From positions 117,143 through 181,142 of the forward strand of contig NZ_CP059454.1 of assembly GCF_022023855.1 (NCBI RefSeq): 64,000 nucleotides of DNA, given 5' to 3'. Each line of letters opens with the position of its first letter. Position 1 is the stretch's first letter. The position numbers and the translations under genes are program-made. The DNA comes from Azospirillum brasilense (GTDB taxonomy: Bacteria > Pseudomonadota > Alphaproteobacteria > Azospirillales > Azospirillaceae). Of the stretch, positions 1 through 9,031 are shown in pieces. Under the pieces are notes generated by a model. That model ran no database searches. It had not been told where the DNA came from and saw only the letters and a list, made by a program, of their open reading frames with translations.

Positions 1-1
1 G

Positions 2-637
2 ACGCCACAGAAGGAGACGACGCCCTTCTACCCGCGCAGCCCCTACGCGGCGGCAAAGCTCTACGCCTACTGGATCACGGTGAACTACCGTGAGGCCTAT
101 GGGATGCACGCCTCCAACGGCATCCTGTTCAATCATGAGGGTCCGACCCGCGGCGAGACCTTCGTCACCCGCAAGATCACCCGCGCCGTTGCCGCCATCC
201 AGCTCGGCCTGCAGAAGGCGCTCTATCTCGGCAACTTGGACGCCAAGCGCGACTGGGGCCACGCCCGGGACTACGTCGAAGGCATGTGGCGCATCCTGCA
301 GCAGGACAAGGCCGACGATTACGTCCTCGCCACCGGCGAGACCCATTCGATCCGCGAGTTCGTGGAGTTGGCTTTCGATTGCGTGGGCCGCAAGATCGAA
401 TGGCGCGGCACGGGCGTGGACGAGAAGGGCGTGGACGTGGCGACCGGCGACGTGCTGATCGAGGTCGATCCGCGCTATTTCCGCCCGACCGAGGTGGATC
501 TGCTGCTGGGCGATCCGTCCAAGGCCCACGCCAAGCTGGGATGGAAGCACACCACCACCTTCCCGGAACTGGTGCGCGAGATGGTGTCGAGCGACCTCGC
601 GCGTTTCGAGCGCGAGGCGGCGGGACGCCGGGCCTGA
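2..637 (+). CDS. gmd: GDP-mannose 4,6-dehydratase, 3' part
   Basis: Carboxy-terminal 211 residues of an extended SDR enzyme that converts GDP-D-mannose to GDP-4-dehydro-6-deoxy-D-mannose in the cytoplasm. The start lies before the window; the frame is open from base 2. Visible family features are the catalytic YAAAK pattern in SPYAAAKLYAYW, the ILFNHEGPTRGETFVTRKI block and the RDWGHARDYVEGMW block, all typical of Gmd. The usual length is about 350-370 residues, so roughly the last 60% is present. It is followed 19 bp later by a related dehydratase, then by an ABC exporter and GDP-L-fucose synthase, which would use its product. The family assignment is secure. Confidence 0.93.
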   Translation, partial: TPQKETTPFYPRSPYAAAKLYAYWITVNYREAYGMHASNGILFNHEGPTRGETFVTRKITRAVAAIQLGLQKALYLGNLDAKRDWGHARDYVEGMWRILQQDKADDYVLATGETHSIREFVELAFDCVGRKIEWRGTGVDEKGVDVATGDVLIEVDPRYFRPTEVDLLLGDPSKAHAKLGWKHTTTFPELVREMVSSDLARFEREAAGRRA

Positions 638-656
638 TTCCGCCGGAGGAGCCGCC

Positions 657-1625
657 GTGGCGCGGACCGCACTGATCTTCGGGGTGTCCGGGCAGGATGG
701 AAGCTATCTTGCCCGGCATCTGCTCGACCGCGGCTACACCGTCCATGGCACCTCGCGGGACTGCGAGATCGCGTCGTTCCGCAACCTGACAATCCTGGGC
801 ATCCGTGACCAGGTGAACGTCCATTCGGCGACCCTGCACGATTTCCGCAGCATCGTGCAGGTGATCCGGGCGGTGAAGCCCAACGAGATCTACAATCTCT
901 CGGCCCAGTCGGCGGTGGGGCTGTCCTTCGAGCAGCCGGTCGAGACGATCGACAGCATCCTGAACGGCACGCTGAACATCCTGGAGGCCATCCGCTTCCT
1001 GGGGGTGGACGCGCGCTTCTACCACGCCTCCTCCAGCGAGAGCTTCGGCAACACCCTGGACGAGCCGGCCGGTGAGGCGACCGCCTTCCGCCCCTGCAGC
1101 CCTTATGGCGTCGCCAAGTCGGCGGCGCATTGGATGGTCGCCAACTACCGGCAGGCCTACGGGCTCTATGCCTGCTCCGGCATCCTGTTCAACCACGAGT
1201 CGCCGCTGCGTCCGGCGCGCTTCGTCACCCGTAAGATCGTCCGCGGGGCCATCGCGGTGGCGCAGGGCCGGGTGAAGACGCTGGAGCTGGGCAACCTCGC
1301 GGTGGCGCGCGACTGGGGCTGGGCGCCGGAATATGTGGACGCCATGTGGCGGATGCTCCAGCAGGAGGAACCGGACGATTTCGTCATCGCCACCGGCCGC
1401 ATGCACGCGCTGGAGGACTTCGTCCGGACAGCCTTCGCGCATTTCGGCATAGACTGGCGGGAGCATGTGGTCCAGGGTGCCACGAACCTGCGGCCGATGG
1501 ACATTCATCGCAGCGTCGGCAACCCGGCCAAGGCCGCGGCTCGTTTGGGATGGAAGGCCGAAACCCTGATGCCGGATCTCGTCAGCCGGCTGATCGAAGC
1601 GGAGCTGGCCCTGGCGCCGCCGTAA
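657..1625 (+). CDS. GDP-mannose 4,6-dehydratase-like SDR
   Basis: A 322-residue extended short-chain dehydrogenase. It starts at GTG, 6 bp after a clear GGAGGA ribosome site. It has the Gmd-type nucleotide-binding loop GVSGQDGSYLA near the N-terminus, SSSES and a YGVAK catalytic pair, and the FVTRKI and RDWGWAPEYVDAMW blocks, so it is a diverged paralogue of the gene just upstream. The basic RRSS-type loop that usually follows the first strand in Gmd is replaced by TSRD, and the C-terminus is shorter. It may be a second dehydratase, or a reductase acting on the 4-keto product (Rmd-like). The substrate is inferred only from similarity and position. Confidence 0.8.
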   Translation: MARTALIFGVSGQDGSYLARHLLDRGYTVHGTSRDCEIASFRNLTILGIRDQVNVHSATLHDFRSIVQVIRAVKPNEIYNLSAQSAVGLSFEQPVETIDSILNGTLNILEAIRFLGVDARFYHASSSESFGNTLDEPAGEATAFRPCSPYGVAKSAAHWMVANYRQAYGLYACSGILFNHESPLRPARFVTRKIVRGAIAVAQGRVKTLELGNLAVARDWGWAPEYVDAMWRMLQQEEPDDFVIATGRMHALEDFVRTAFAHFGIDWREHVVQGATNLRPMDIHRSVGNPAKAAARLGWKAETLMPDLVSRLIEAELALAPP

Positions 1626-1773
1626 GAGGGACCCCGGAAAGGAGCCAAGAGAGGACTGTGACGGTGGCCGAGATCCGGGGTATAGAACCGGCCCGTTCCT
1701 GCCTGTGCCGTGGGGCTGCCGCCCATGGATTTCCCCACCCCGTCGGCCTGGCTTTGAGTGGATTGCGAGAGAA

Positions 1774-2631
1774 ATGACCACCGAGAGCTTTCCCGGCTCC
1801 GTCAGCCAACAGAGGAACGGAGCCATCTACGACTCCGGAGACCGCAGCGAGGCGGCGCGGGCCTGGGAGGATCTCAGGGACGGCGCTCTGCGTTGGCGGC
1901 TGTGGAGCCGGCTCGGCTGGCACGACATCCGCAAGCGCTACCGCCGGTCGGTCCTGGGGCCCTTCTGGCTGACGCTCAGCATGGCCGTCATGGTGGGCAG
2001 CCTGGGGCTGATCTACGGCACGCTGTTCCGGTTGGACCTGGAGGGCTATCTGCCCTTCCTGGCGGTCGGGCTGGCCACCTGGACCCTTATCGCCTCCTTC
2101 CTCAACGAGGGATGCATCAGCTTCATCGAGTTGGAGCCGCTCATCAAGAACGTCCGCATTCCGATGTCGGTGCACATCCTGCGGGCGCTGTGGCGCAATC
2201 TGATCATCTACGGCCACAACATCGTGATCTTCGCAGTGGTGGCGCTGATTTTCGGGATCTGGCCGGGAGCGGCGGGCCTCCTGGCAGTGGCCGGGTTGGC
2301 GCTGCTCCTGGTGAACGCCGGCTGGATCATGCTGCTGCTCGGCATGATCTGCACCCGTTTCCGCGATGTGCCCCCGATCATCGGCAGCGTGATCCAGCTC
2401 CTGTTCTTCGTGACGCCGGTCATGTGGAAGCCGGAACTGCTGGGCGACCGCCGCTACCTGATGGTCCTGAACCCCTTCTATCATCTGCTGGAGGTCATCC
2501 GGGCCCCACTGCTGGGCCATGTGCCGGGCTGGGAAAGCTGGGTGGCTGGCCTGCTGTTCGCCGCCGCCGGCTGGGCTTTCACCTTTGCCTGCTTCGCCCG
2601 CTTCCGCAAACGCATCGCCTATTGGCTCTGA
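1774..2631 (+). CDS. wzm: ABC-2 type polysaccharide export permease
   Basis: A 285-residue inner-membrane protein with about six hydrophobic segments, of the Wzm/TagG type that exports lipid-linked polysaccharide. The cytoplasmic N-terminus carries the family block DIRKRYRRSVLGPFWLTLS, and the last loop holds LNPFYHLLEVIRAPLLG, both hallmarks of this permease family. The ATG at 1774 was chosen over an in-frame ATG at 1705: it follows GCGAGAGA, and the upstream codons do not look coding. The ATPase gene follows 15 bp later, so the two should form one transporter. A second, unrelated-position Wzm lies at 40469-41305. Confidence 0.9.
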   Translation: MTTESFPGSVSQQRNGAIYDSGDRSEAARAWEDLRDGALRWRLWSRLGWHDIRKRYRRSVLGPFWLTLSMAVMVGSLGLIYGTLFRLDLEGYLPFLAVGLATWTLIASFLNEGCISFIELEPLIKNVRIPMSVHILRALWRNLIIYGHNIVIFAVVALIFGIWPGAAGLLAVAGLALLLVNAGWIMLLLGMICTRFRDVPPIIGSVIQLLFFVTPVMWKPELLGDRRYLMVLNPFYHLLEVIRAPLLGHVPGWESWVAGLLFAAAGWAFTFACFARFRKRIAYWL

Positions 2632-2646
2632 CCCGCTGGATCTGGA

Positions 2647-3429
2647 ATGGCTTCGATCCGCCTGAACGACGTCTCGGTCGATTTCGTGCTCTATCAGGGA
2701 AGCGCGCGCTCTCTGAAGAAGACGCTGCTTCGCACCTCCACCAGCGGTGCGCTGAAGCACGACGCGCACCACCGGATCACGGTGAAGGCGTTGAACAACC
2801 TGAACCTGACGCTGGAACACGGGGACCGGGTCGGGCTGGTTGGCGGCAACGGGGCCGGCAAGACGACCCTGCTGCGCGTCCTGGCCGGCGTGTATGAGCC
2901 GACCGCCGGGCGCATCCGCGTCGAGGGCAGCGTCACGCCGCTGTTCGACCTGGGGCTCGGCCTGGACATGGACGCGTCGGGCTACGACAACATCCGGATG
3001 CGGGCCGCCTATTTCGGCATCGACGGGGACGAGATCGAGTCCAAGATGGAGGACATCGCCGCCTTCACGGAACTCGGCGACTATCTCGACCTGCCGGTGC
3101 GCACCTATTCGGCGGGCATGACGCTGCGGTTGGCCTTCGCCGCGGCGACCGCGGTCGATCCGGAAATTTTGCTGATGGACGAATGGATCGCCGTCAGCGA
3201 CACACAATTCCTGGAAAAGGCGCAGCGCCGGGCGGAAGGCTTCGTGAACCGGTCCAGCATCATGGTCGTGGCCTCCCACGTGGACGATGTCTTGAAACGG
3301 CTGTGCAACAAGGCCCTCTGGCTGGAACGCGGCGCGGTTGTGCGCATCGGTCCGGTTGACGAGGTGCTGGCGGCGTATCACAAACACAACGCGGGCGGCG
3401 AACCGCCGCCGCGAGACGGAGATGAGTGA
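2647..3429 (+). CDS. wzt: Polysaccharide export ABC ATPase, short Wzt
   Basis: A 260-residue ATPase partner of the preceding permease. It shows Walker A GGNGAGKTT, the signature-like TYSAGM and Walker B ILLMDEW. It ends shortly after the H-loop region, so it lacks the C-terminal carbohydrate-recognition domain found in the other Wzt of this window (44808-46190). In the wider family, short Wzt/KpsT-type proteins do not need a chain-end tag, while long ones do. It overlaps the next gene by 8 bp, which suggests translational coupling with GDP-fucose synthase. Membrane-associated on the cytoplasmic side. Confidence 0.92.
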   Translation: MASIRLNDVSVDFVLYQGSARSLKKTLLRTSTSGALKHDAHHRITVKALNNLNLTLEHGDRVGLVGGNGAGKTTLLRVLAGVYEPTAGRIRVEGSVTPLFDLGLGLDMDASGYDNIRMRAAYFGIDGDEIESKMEDIAAFTELGDYLDLPVRTYSAGMTLRLAFAAATAVDPEILLMDEWIAVSDTQFLEKAQRRAEGFVNRSSIMVVASHVDDVLKRLCNKALWLERGAVVRIGPVDEVLAAYHKHNAGGEPPPRDGDE

Positions 3430-4417
3430 TCGGATGACGACGGGTACGGCAGCCTTTTCCCTGGACGGCAAGCGGGTGTGGGTCGCAGGGCATCGCGGCA
3501 TGGCGGGGTCGGCGGTCGTGCGCCGGCTGGAGCGGGAGCCTTGCGAGATCCTGACCGTGGGCCGCGAGACGGTCGACCTGCGCCGCCAGGCCGAGGTCGA
3601 GGCGTGGATGGCCGAGGCGCGGCCCGACGTCGTCTTCCTCACCGCCGCCCTGGTCGGCGGAATTCACGCCAACAACACCCGTCCGGCCGAATTTCTCTAC
3701 GAGAACTTGGCGATCGAAACCAACATCATCCACGCCGCCAAACAGGTTGGGGTGCAAAAGCTGGTCTTCCTCGGATCCTCCTGCATCTACCCGCGGATGG
3801 CGCCGCAACCCATCGTGGAGGACGCGCTGCTGACCGGCCCGCTGGAACCGACCAACGAGTGGTACGCGATCGCCAAGATCGCCGGCATCAAGATGTGCCA
3901 AGCCTATCGGCGGCAGTACGGCTGCGACTTCATCTCGGCCATGCCAACCAACCTCTACGGCTACGGCGACAACTTCGACATCCAGCAGGGCCATGTCGCT
4001 GCCGCTCTGATGATGAAGATCCACCGGGCCAAGACGGAGGGGGCAGGCAGCGTCGAGCTGTGGGGTGACGGCAGCCCGCTGCGCGAGTTCCTGTTCGTCG
4101 ATGATCTGGCCGACGGGCTGGTCTTCCTGGCCAAGCATTATTCGGGCGAGCCGCATGTCAACCTCGGCTCCGGCCATGAGGTTTCCATCCGCGGCCTGGC
4201 CGAACTGCTGGCTGAGGTGATCGGCTTCCAAGGTGATTTCCGCTTCGACCCGTCCAAGCCGAACGGCACCCCGCGCAAGATCATGGATGGTCACCGGCTG
4301 GCCGGCATGGGCTGGACCGCCCCGACGTCCCTGCGCGAGGGGTTCGCGCGCACGTACCGCTGGTATCTGGAAAAGCTCGACGCTGGCACCCTGCGCGGCA
4401 TGACCGCCGGCCGCTGA
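3422..4417 (+). CDS. fcl: GDP-L-fucose synthase
   Basis: A 331-residue SDR epimerase-reductase. It converts GDP-4-dehydro-6-deoxy-D-mannose to GDP-L-fucose with NADPH. It has the nucleotide-binding GHRGMAGSAVVRRL, the SSCIYP block with the catalytic serine, and YAIAKIAG with the Tyr/Lys pair, all diagnostic of Fcl/WcaG. The ATG at 3422 sits inside the end of the ATPase gene after GAGACGGAG; an in-frame ATG at 3434 is an alternative. With the Gmd upstream, the pathway from GDP-mannose to GDP-L-fucose is complete here. A likely consumer is the GT11-type domain of the two giant transferases at 46.4-55.1 kb. Confidence 0.93.
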   Translation: MSDRMTTGTAAFSLDGKRVWVAGHRGMAGSAVVRRLEREPCEILTVGRETVDLRRQAEVEAWMAEARPDVVFLTAALVGGIHANNTRPAEFLYENLAIETNIIHAAKQVGVQKLVFLGSSCIYPRMAPQPIVEDALLTGPLEPTNEWYAIAKIAGIKMCQAYRRQYGCDFISAMPTNLYGYGDNFDIQQGHVAAALMMKIHRAKTEGAGSVELWGDGSPLREFLFVDDLADGLVFLAKHYSGEPHVNLGSGHEVSIRGLAELLAEVIGFQGDFRFDPSKPNGTPRKIMDGHRLAGMGWTAPTSLREGFARTYRWYLEKLDAGTLRGMTAGR

Positions 4418-4425
4418 AGCGGCCG
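4408..4425. terminator. Hairpin between convergent genes
   Basis: CGGCCGC and GCGGCCG form a perfect 7-bp stem with a TGAA loop. The hairpin spans the stop of GDP-fucose synthase and ends just before the stop of the convergent glycosyltransferase. There is no T-run, so this is a possible bidirectional terminator only. Confidence 0.4.
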
Positions 4426-5301
4426 TCAGCCTTGACGGATGCGGCGCAGCAGCCGCCGCATCCGGTCGCGCCCGCGACGGGCGACGCCGCGGGCCAACCG
4501 GCGCCAGGAGAGGTCGAGCCCGGCCCCGGTTTCGGCCAGCCGCCGCTTCAACTCGGCGTTCTCCAGCCGGGTGGCCAGGAAACCCTCCTGGTACAGCTCG
4601 ATGCGCCGACGCAGCCAAGCTTCCGACTGATAGAGGGGCAGGGCGTTCTGGATGGCGTAGACCTCCGGCTGGCCCTTGGCGAGGTTGCTGGACGTGCCGC
4701 CCAGCCCGAAGGAGGCGACGATCACCGGCATGTGCATCAGCGTGACGGACGGGTCGGCGATGGCCTTCAGGAACCAGTCGTAATCGGCATGGACCCGCCA
4801 CCGCGTGTCGAAGGGACCGGTGCGGTCGAACACCGCCCGCCGCGCGAAGGTCCCCTGGTGCGGCAGACAGCCGCACACCATCGTTTCCGCGGCCTTGTCG
4901 GCCTCCAGGGGCGTATGAATGACCGACCCGCCCTCCGGCAGGCGGACCTCGATGTCCCCATAGAAGAGGTCGCCGTCCGGGTGCCGTTCGATGAAGCGCA
5001 CCGCGTTCTCGACCGAACGGGCGTCGTAGAACCAGTCTTCGGCATTCAGGAAGTGGATCAGGTCCCCGGTGGCCCGCGCCAGTCCTTTGTTCATCGCATC
5101 GTAGATTCCGGCGTCGGGTTCCGACACGAGAAGCGCCGGCCGGTGCCGGTGACCTTTTAGGATTTCCAGCGTTCCATCGGTCGAGGCGCCGTCAACGATG
5201 ATATGCTCAACGTTCTGGTAAGTCTGTTGTGAGATGCTGTCCAGAGTACGGACTATGCCGTCACGGGCATTCCGGCAAATAGTAATAACCGAAACCTTCA
5301 T
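4426..5301 (-). CDS. Family 2 glycosyltransferase (WcaA-like)
   Basis: A 291-residue cytoplasmic GT2 enzyme. The GT-A fold starts at residue 1 with MKVSVITICRNARDGIVRTL. It continues with HIIVDGASTDGT, the SEPDAGIYDAMNKG block, and NAED in place of the DxD. CGCLPHQGTF and HADYDWFLK complete the pattern of transferases acting on exported polysaccharides. The ATG at 5301 follows AGGAGCAGGTGG; longer in-frame extensions have no ribosome site. The C-terminal 70 residues are arginine-rich and may touch the membrane. It is convergent with fcl and divergent from the secretion operon. The sugar donor cannot be told from sequence. Confidence 0.88.
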   Translation of the reverse strand: MKVSVITICRNARDGIVRTLDSISQQTYQNVEHIIVDGASTDGTLEILKGHRHRPALLVSEPDAGIYDAMNKGLARATGDLIHFLNAEDWFYDARSVENAVRFIERHPDGDLFYGDIEVRLPEGGSVIHTPLEADKAAETMVCGCLPHQGTFARRAVFDRTGPFDTRWRVHADYDWFLKAIADPSVTLMHMPVIVASFGLGGTSSNLAKGQPEVYAIQNALPLYQSEAWLRRRIELYQEGFLATRLENAELKRRLAETGAGLDLSWRRLARGVARRGRDRMRRLLRRIRQG

Positions 5302-5429
5302 CCACCTGCTCCTGTTGAGATCGCCCTGATTGAGCGTCCCGAGTGCAGAGCTTGTATCGGATGAGGGTGCTACAGTACAGTCGCGCCACCGGTGGACCAC
5401 CGGAAGAGCGACCGGGACACAGGGGCCAG

Positions 5430-7667
5430 ATGCAGAGCAAGACCGCCGCCGATCCGACAGACGCCTCTGCCGAGGCGGCACGGACCACCAGCCTTCATGC
5501 GCTTGCCGTTGTCGCACGTCATCATGGGCTGCACCTTTCGGTCGAGCAGCTCAGGCGCGATTATGCCATCGAAGCCGGTGAGCCACCGACGAAGCTGTTG
5601 CTGAAGATTGCCGAAGACAATGGCCTGACGGCCCGCGCCGTCAAGCTGCGCTGGAAGCAGCTGTCCCGTCTGGGCAAGGCCTTGCCCCTTCTCCTGCGGT
5701 TGCGGGATGGAAGCACGATGGTGCTGGTGTCCTTCCGGGAGGATGGCGGCGCGCCCGTGGCCATGCTTCAGGACCCGCTGAGCACCGATCAGGCCTGCAT
5801 TGCCGTGGACGAGCTGCGATTGGCCTCCGTGTGGGAGGGCGATGCCGTCTTCATCAAGCGCCGCTATCGCATGACCGACCAGGAGCAGCCGTTCGGCTTC
5901 GGTTGGCTGTTCGGGCAGATCCTGCGCGAAAAGCGGATTTTCCGCGACGTCGCCATCTCCGCGCTCGTGCTCAGCATGTTCGCGCTGGTCCCGCCACTCG
6001 TCTTCATGGTCATCCTGGATCGCGTGCTTGTCCACCAGCGCCTGTCCACCCTGTATGTTCTGGTGATGGGAATCGCCTTCATCCTGGTGTTCGACACCCT
6101 GTTCGGCTACCTGCGCCGCTATCTGGTCGCGATCGGGACGGCCAAGGTGGACGCGCGTATCAGCACTTACATCTTCGACCGGATGATCGGGTTGCCGATC
6201 GATTTCTTCGAGCGGACGCCGACCGGCGTCATTTCCTACAAGCTGAACGAGGTCTGGCGCATCCGAGGCTTCCTGACCGGCCAGATGTTCGGGACGGTGC
6301 TGGATTCCATGACCCTGCTCGTGCTGATCCCGGCAATGTTCGTTCTCAGCCCACCGCTCGCCTTCATGGTGCTGGGCGTAGCCGCCATCATGTTCTTTGT
6401 AGTGGCGGTCTACATCGGCCCGCTCGCCCGCGCCTACGGTAAGGTCATCCAGGCGGAGCAGCGCAAGGGCTCTTTCATGATCGAGGTGCTGCATGGCATG
6501 CGCACGGTCAAGTCGCTGGCGCTGGAAGGCCGCAAGCGGCTTGACTGGGATGTGCGCGTGGCCGAGGCGGTGCGCGCCAACACTGCGATGCAGCTCCTGT
6601 CCAATCAGCCGCAGACCATTCTGCAGCCGCTGGAAAAGTCGATCTATGCGGGAACCCTGGCGATCGGCGCCTATCTTGCCATCGGCGAGGGAGCCATTGT
6701 GAACGGCGGTACGCTCGTCGCCTTCAGCATGATCGCGAGCCGTGCGACGAGCCCCTTCGTCCAGATGGCTTCCCTGATGCAGCAGTTTCAGGAAACCCGG
6801 GGTGCCGTCGGCCAAGTAGCCTCGGTCGTCAACCAAGCTCCGGAGCAAGCGCTCGGGCGCCAGGGCGTGCGACCGGCGATCAAGGGCGAAATCACGTTCT
6901 CCGATGTGCGGTTCCGTTATCCCGGCGCGCAGAACCCGGCTCTCGACAACATCTCCTTCTCAATCGAATCCGGCCAAGTTATCGGCATCATGGGCCGCTC
7001 GGGGTCGGGCAAGACCACGGTCACGCGCCTGCTGCAGGGCCTGCATCAGAACTACGACGGCCTGATCAAGATCGACGGTGTGGACCTGCGGGAGATCGAC
7101 CTCAGCCATCTGCGCTCGAACCTGGGCGTGGTGCTTCAGGACAACTTCCTGTTCAACGGTACGATCCGCGAGAACATCATGGCCGCCAACCGCAGCGCCT
7201 CGCTCGAGGACGTGATGCGGGCAGCCCGGCTTGCCGGTGCGGAGGAGTTCATCGAACGTCTGCCCCGCGGCTACGAGACGGTGATCGAGGAAGGGTCGGC
7301 CAACCTGTCGGGTGGCCAGCGTCAGCGCATCGCCATCGCCCGCGCTTTGCTCGTCGATCCCAGCGTCCTCATCATGGATGAGGCGACCAGCGCACTCGAC
7401 CCCGACAGCGAGGCGATCATCAACAACAACCTGACCCGCATTGCGCAGGGTCGGACGATGATCGTCATCTCCCACCGTCTGGCCTCTTTGGTGAACTGTG
7501 ATCAGATCATGGTGCTGGAGCGCGGCAGTCTGTACGACATGGGCAAGCACGACGAACTGCTTCAGCGTTGCGACGTCTACCGCCATCTCTGGTTCCAGCA
7601 GAACCGACATCTCTCTCCGGGAAATTCTCATGACCGCGCTCCTCTTACGTCAGCCGCAAGCACCTGA
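5430..7667 (+). CDS. Type I secretion ABC transporter, HlyB-like
   Basis: About 745 residues. The N-terminal 130 residues resemble a C39 peptidase fold but lack the catalytic cysteine, as in HlyB, whose C39-like domain binds RTX substrates instead of cutting leaders. A six-helix membrane domain follows (about 170-440), then the ATPase: Walker A GRSGSGKTT near 520, signature NLSGGQRQRIAIARALL near 625, Walker B VLIMDEATSALD near 646 and an H-loop VISHRLAS. It would power one-step export of RTX proteins. The start is uncertain: ATG 5430 is preferred, but GTG 5343 is in frame. It overlaps the adaptor gene by 38 bp. No TolC-type gene is in the window. Confidence 0.92.
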   Translation: MQSKTAADPTDASAEAARTTSLHALAVVARHHGLHLSVEQLRRDYAIEAGEPPTKLLLKIAEDNGLTARAVKLRWKQLSRLGKALPLLLRLRDGSTMVLVSFREDGGAPVAMLQDPLSTDQACIAVDELRLASVWEGDAVFIKRRYRMTDQEQPFGFGWLFGQILREKRIFRDVAISALVLSMFALVPPLVFMVILDRVLVHQRLSTLYVLVMGIAFILVFDTLFGYLRRYLVAIGTAKVDARISTYIFDRMIGLPIDFFERTPTGVISYKLNEVWRIRGFLTGQMFGTVLDSMTLLVLIPAMFVLSPPLAFMVLGVAAIMFFVVAVYIGPLARAYGKVIQAEQRKGSFMIEVLHGMRTVKSLALEGRKRLDWDVRVAEAVRANTAMQLLSNQPQTILQPLEKSIYAGTLAIGAYLAIGEGAIVNGGTLVAFSMIASRATSPFVQMASLMQQFQETRGAVGQVASVVNQAPEQALGRQGVRPAIKGEITFSDVRFRYPGAQNPALDNISFSIESGQVIGIMGRSGSGKTTVTRLLQGLHQNYDGLIKIDGVDLREIDLSHLRSNLGVVLQDNFLFNGTIRENIMAANRSASLEDVMRAARLAGAEEFIERLPRGYETVIEEGSANLSGGQRQRIAIARALLVDPSVLIMDEATSALDPDSEAIINNNLTRIAQGRTMIVISHRLASLVNCDQIMVLERGSLYDMGKHDELLQRCDVYRHLWFQQNRHLSPGNSHDRAPLTSAAST

Positions 7668-8988
7668 CCGGGAGGCCGAACAGGCCATCATCGATTTCCA
7701 AGGCGAGACCGAGGAAATCACCGGTCAACCGGAACCGCTCGGCGCGCGTGCGGTCGTGTGGGCTTTGGCGGCGATGGCCGTCGTGCTGATTGTTCTGGCT
7801 TCGGTGACTGGGCTGGACCGTGTGGTCAGCGCGTCCGGGCGCATCGTGTCCCAGGCGCCGACCATTGTCGTCCAGCCCCTGGAAACCTCGATCATCCGCA
7901 ACCTCAACGCGCGTGCGGGCCAGACCGTCCAGCGCGGACAGGTGTTGGCGACGCTGGACCCGACCTTCTCGTCGGCCGACGTCGCCCAGCTCGAACGACA
8001 GGCCAGCAAGCTGTCGGCCGAGATCGCCCGGTTGAACGCCGAAGCCGAAGGCGCACCCTTCAAGCCCGGCAGCAAGGAGCAGGATCTGGTTCTGCAGGAG
8101 TCGATCTGGCAGTACCGGCAGGCCGAGTACGCGGCCAAGCTCGCCAACTTCGAACAGCGCATGGCCACCTTGCAGGCCACGATCAAGACCAGCCGGACCG
8201 ATGCCGAGTATTACCGTTCCCGCCTGAAGATCGTCGGGGAGATCGAGGACATGCGCCGGACGCTGGAGAAAAACCAGACCGGCAGCCGCTTGAACTCGCT
8301 GATCGCCAGCGACACCCGCGTGGAAACGGAACGGACCCTCGGCCTCAGCGAAAACACCATCCGCACCTCGTCGCATGATCTGGAAGCGCTGCGCGCCGAA
8401 CGGGATGTCTATATCCAGCAGTGGCGCAGCACCATTCTGACCGATCTGTCGACCCGCCAAGTTGATCTGGAGCGTGTTCGCGAAGAGCTCTCCAAGGCCC
8501 AGAAGCGCCGCGACCTGGTCGAGTTGCGTGCGGTTGAGGACGCCGTGGTGCTGGAGGTTGGGAAGTACTCCGTCGGTTCCGTGGTGGAAACGGCTCAGCC
8601 GATCTACACTCTGGTTCCTCTGAACGCGCCGCTTGAGGTGGAGGCGGAAATCGCCGGCATCGATCAAGGCTTCGTCAAGCCCGGTGACCATGTGCAGGTG
8701 AAGCTTGAAGCCTACCGCTACATGAAGCATGGAATGGCGAAGGGCATCGTCAAGACGATCAGCGAGGATGCTTTCACCCGTCGTGAGGACCAGAGCCAGG
8801 CGCCGCGGCCATTCTATCGTGCGCGGATCGAACTGACCGAGGTGAAGCTGCGCGACGTGCCGGAGGATTTCCGGCTGGTGCCCGGCATGCCTTTGACGGC
8901 GGACATCGTGGTCGGCGAACGGACGATCATGTCCTATCTTGTCGAAGGGGCATTGAGGAACACCTCGGAAGGGATGCGTGAGCCGTAA
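7630..8988 (+). CDS. Type I secretion periplasmic adaptor, HlyD family
   Basis: A 452-residue membrane-fusion protein. A short cytoplasmic N-terminus leads into one membrane helix at about residues 42-64 (ALAAMAVVLIVLASVTGL). A barrel/lipoyl half (VQPLETSIIRNLNARAGQTV) follows, then a long alpha-helical hairpin at roughly 110-290, then the second lipoyl half and beta-barrel (VELRAVEDAVVLEVGKYSVGS; VKPGDHVQVKLEAY). This is the HlyD/PrtE order. It bridges the ABC transporter to an outer-membrane channel. The ATG at 7630 lies within the end of the transporter gene, so the two are translationally coupled. Confidence 0.93.
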   Translation: MTALLLRQPQAPDREAEQAIIDFQGETEEITGQPEPLGARAVVWALAAMAVVLIVLASVTGLDRVVSASGRIVSQAPTIVVQPLETSIIRNLNARAGQTVQRGQVLATLDPTFSSADVAQLERQASKLSAEIARLNAEAEGAPFKPGSKEQDLVLQESIWQYRQAEYAAKLANFEQRMATLQATIKTSRTDAEYYRSRLKIVGEIEDMRRTLEKNQTGSRLNSLIASDTRVETERTLGLSENTIRTSSHDLEALRAERDVYIQQWRSTILTDLSTRQVDLERVREELSKAQKRRDLVELRAVEDAVVLEVGKYSVGSVVETAQPIYTLVPLNAPLEVEAEIAGIDQGFVKPGDHVQVKLEAYRYMKHGMAKGIVKTISEDAFTRREDQSQAPRPFYRARIELTEVKLRDVPEDFRLVPGMPLTADIVVGERTIMSYLVEGALRNTSEGMREP

Positions 8989-8991
8989 AAC

Positions 8992-9013
8992 CGCGAGGGC
9001 TCCGGCCCTCGCG
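8992..9013 (+). terminator. Hairpin after the secretion adaptor
   Basis: CGCGAGGGC pairs perfectly with GCCCTCGCG around a TCCG loop (UNCG type, unusually stable in RNA). It begins 3 bp after the stop codon. No T-run follows, so termination may be partial or the hairpin may protect the upstream mRNA. Confidence 0.5.
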
Positions 9014-9031
9014 TGATCTATTGGGAAAAGG

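Noticed and set aside
1582..4876. Long minus-strand open frames (686 and 538 codons) across the wzm, wzt and fcl genes
   Set aside because: The plus strand there has complete, motif-bearing genes with good starts; the antisense frames have none.
5430..5830. C39 bacteriocin-processing peptidase activity
   Set aside because: The catalytic cysteine is absent in the N-terminal domain, so it is read as a C39-like binding domain.
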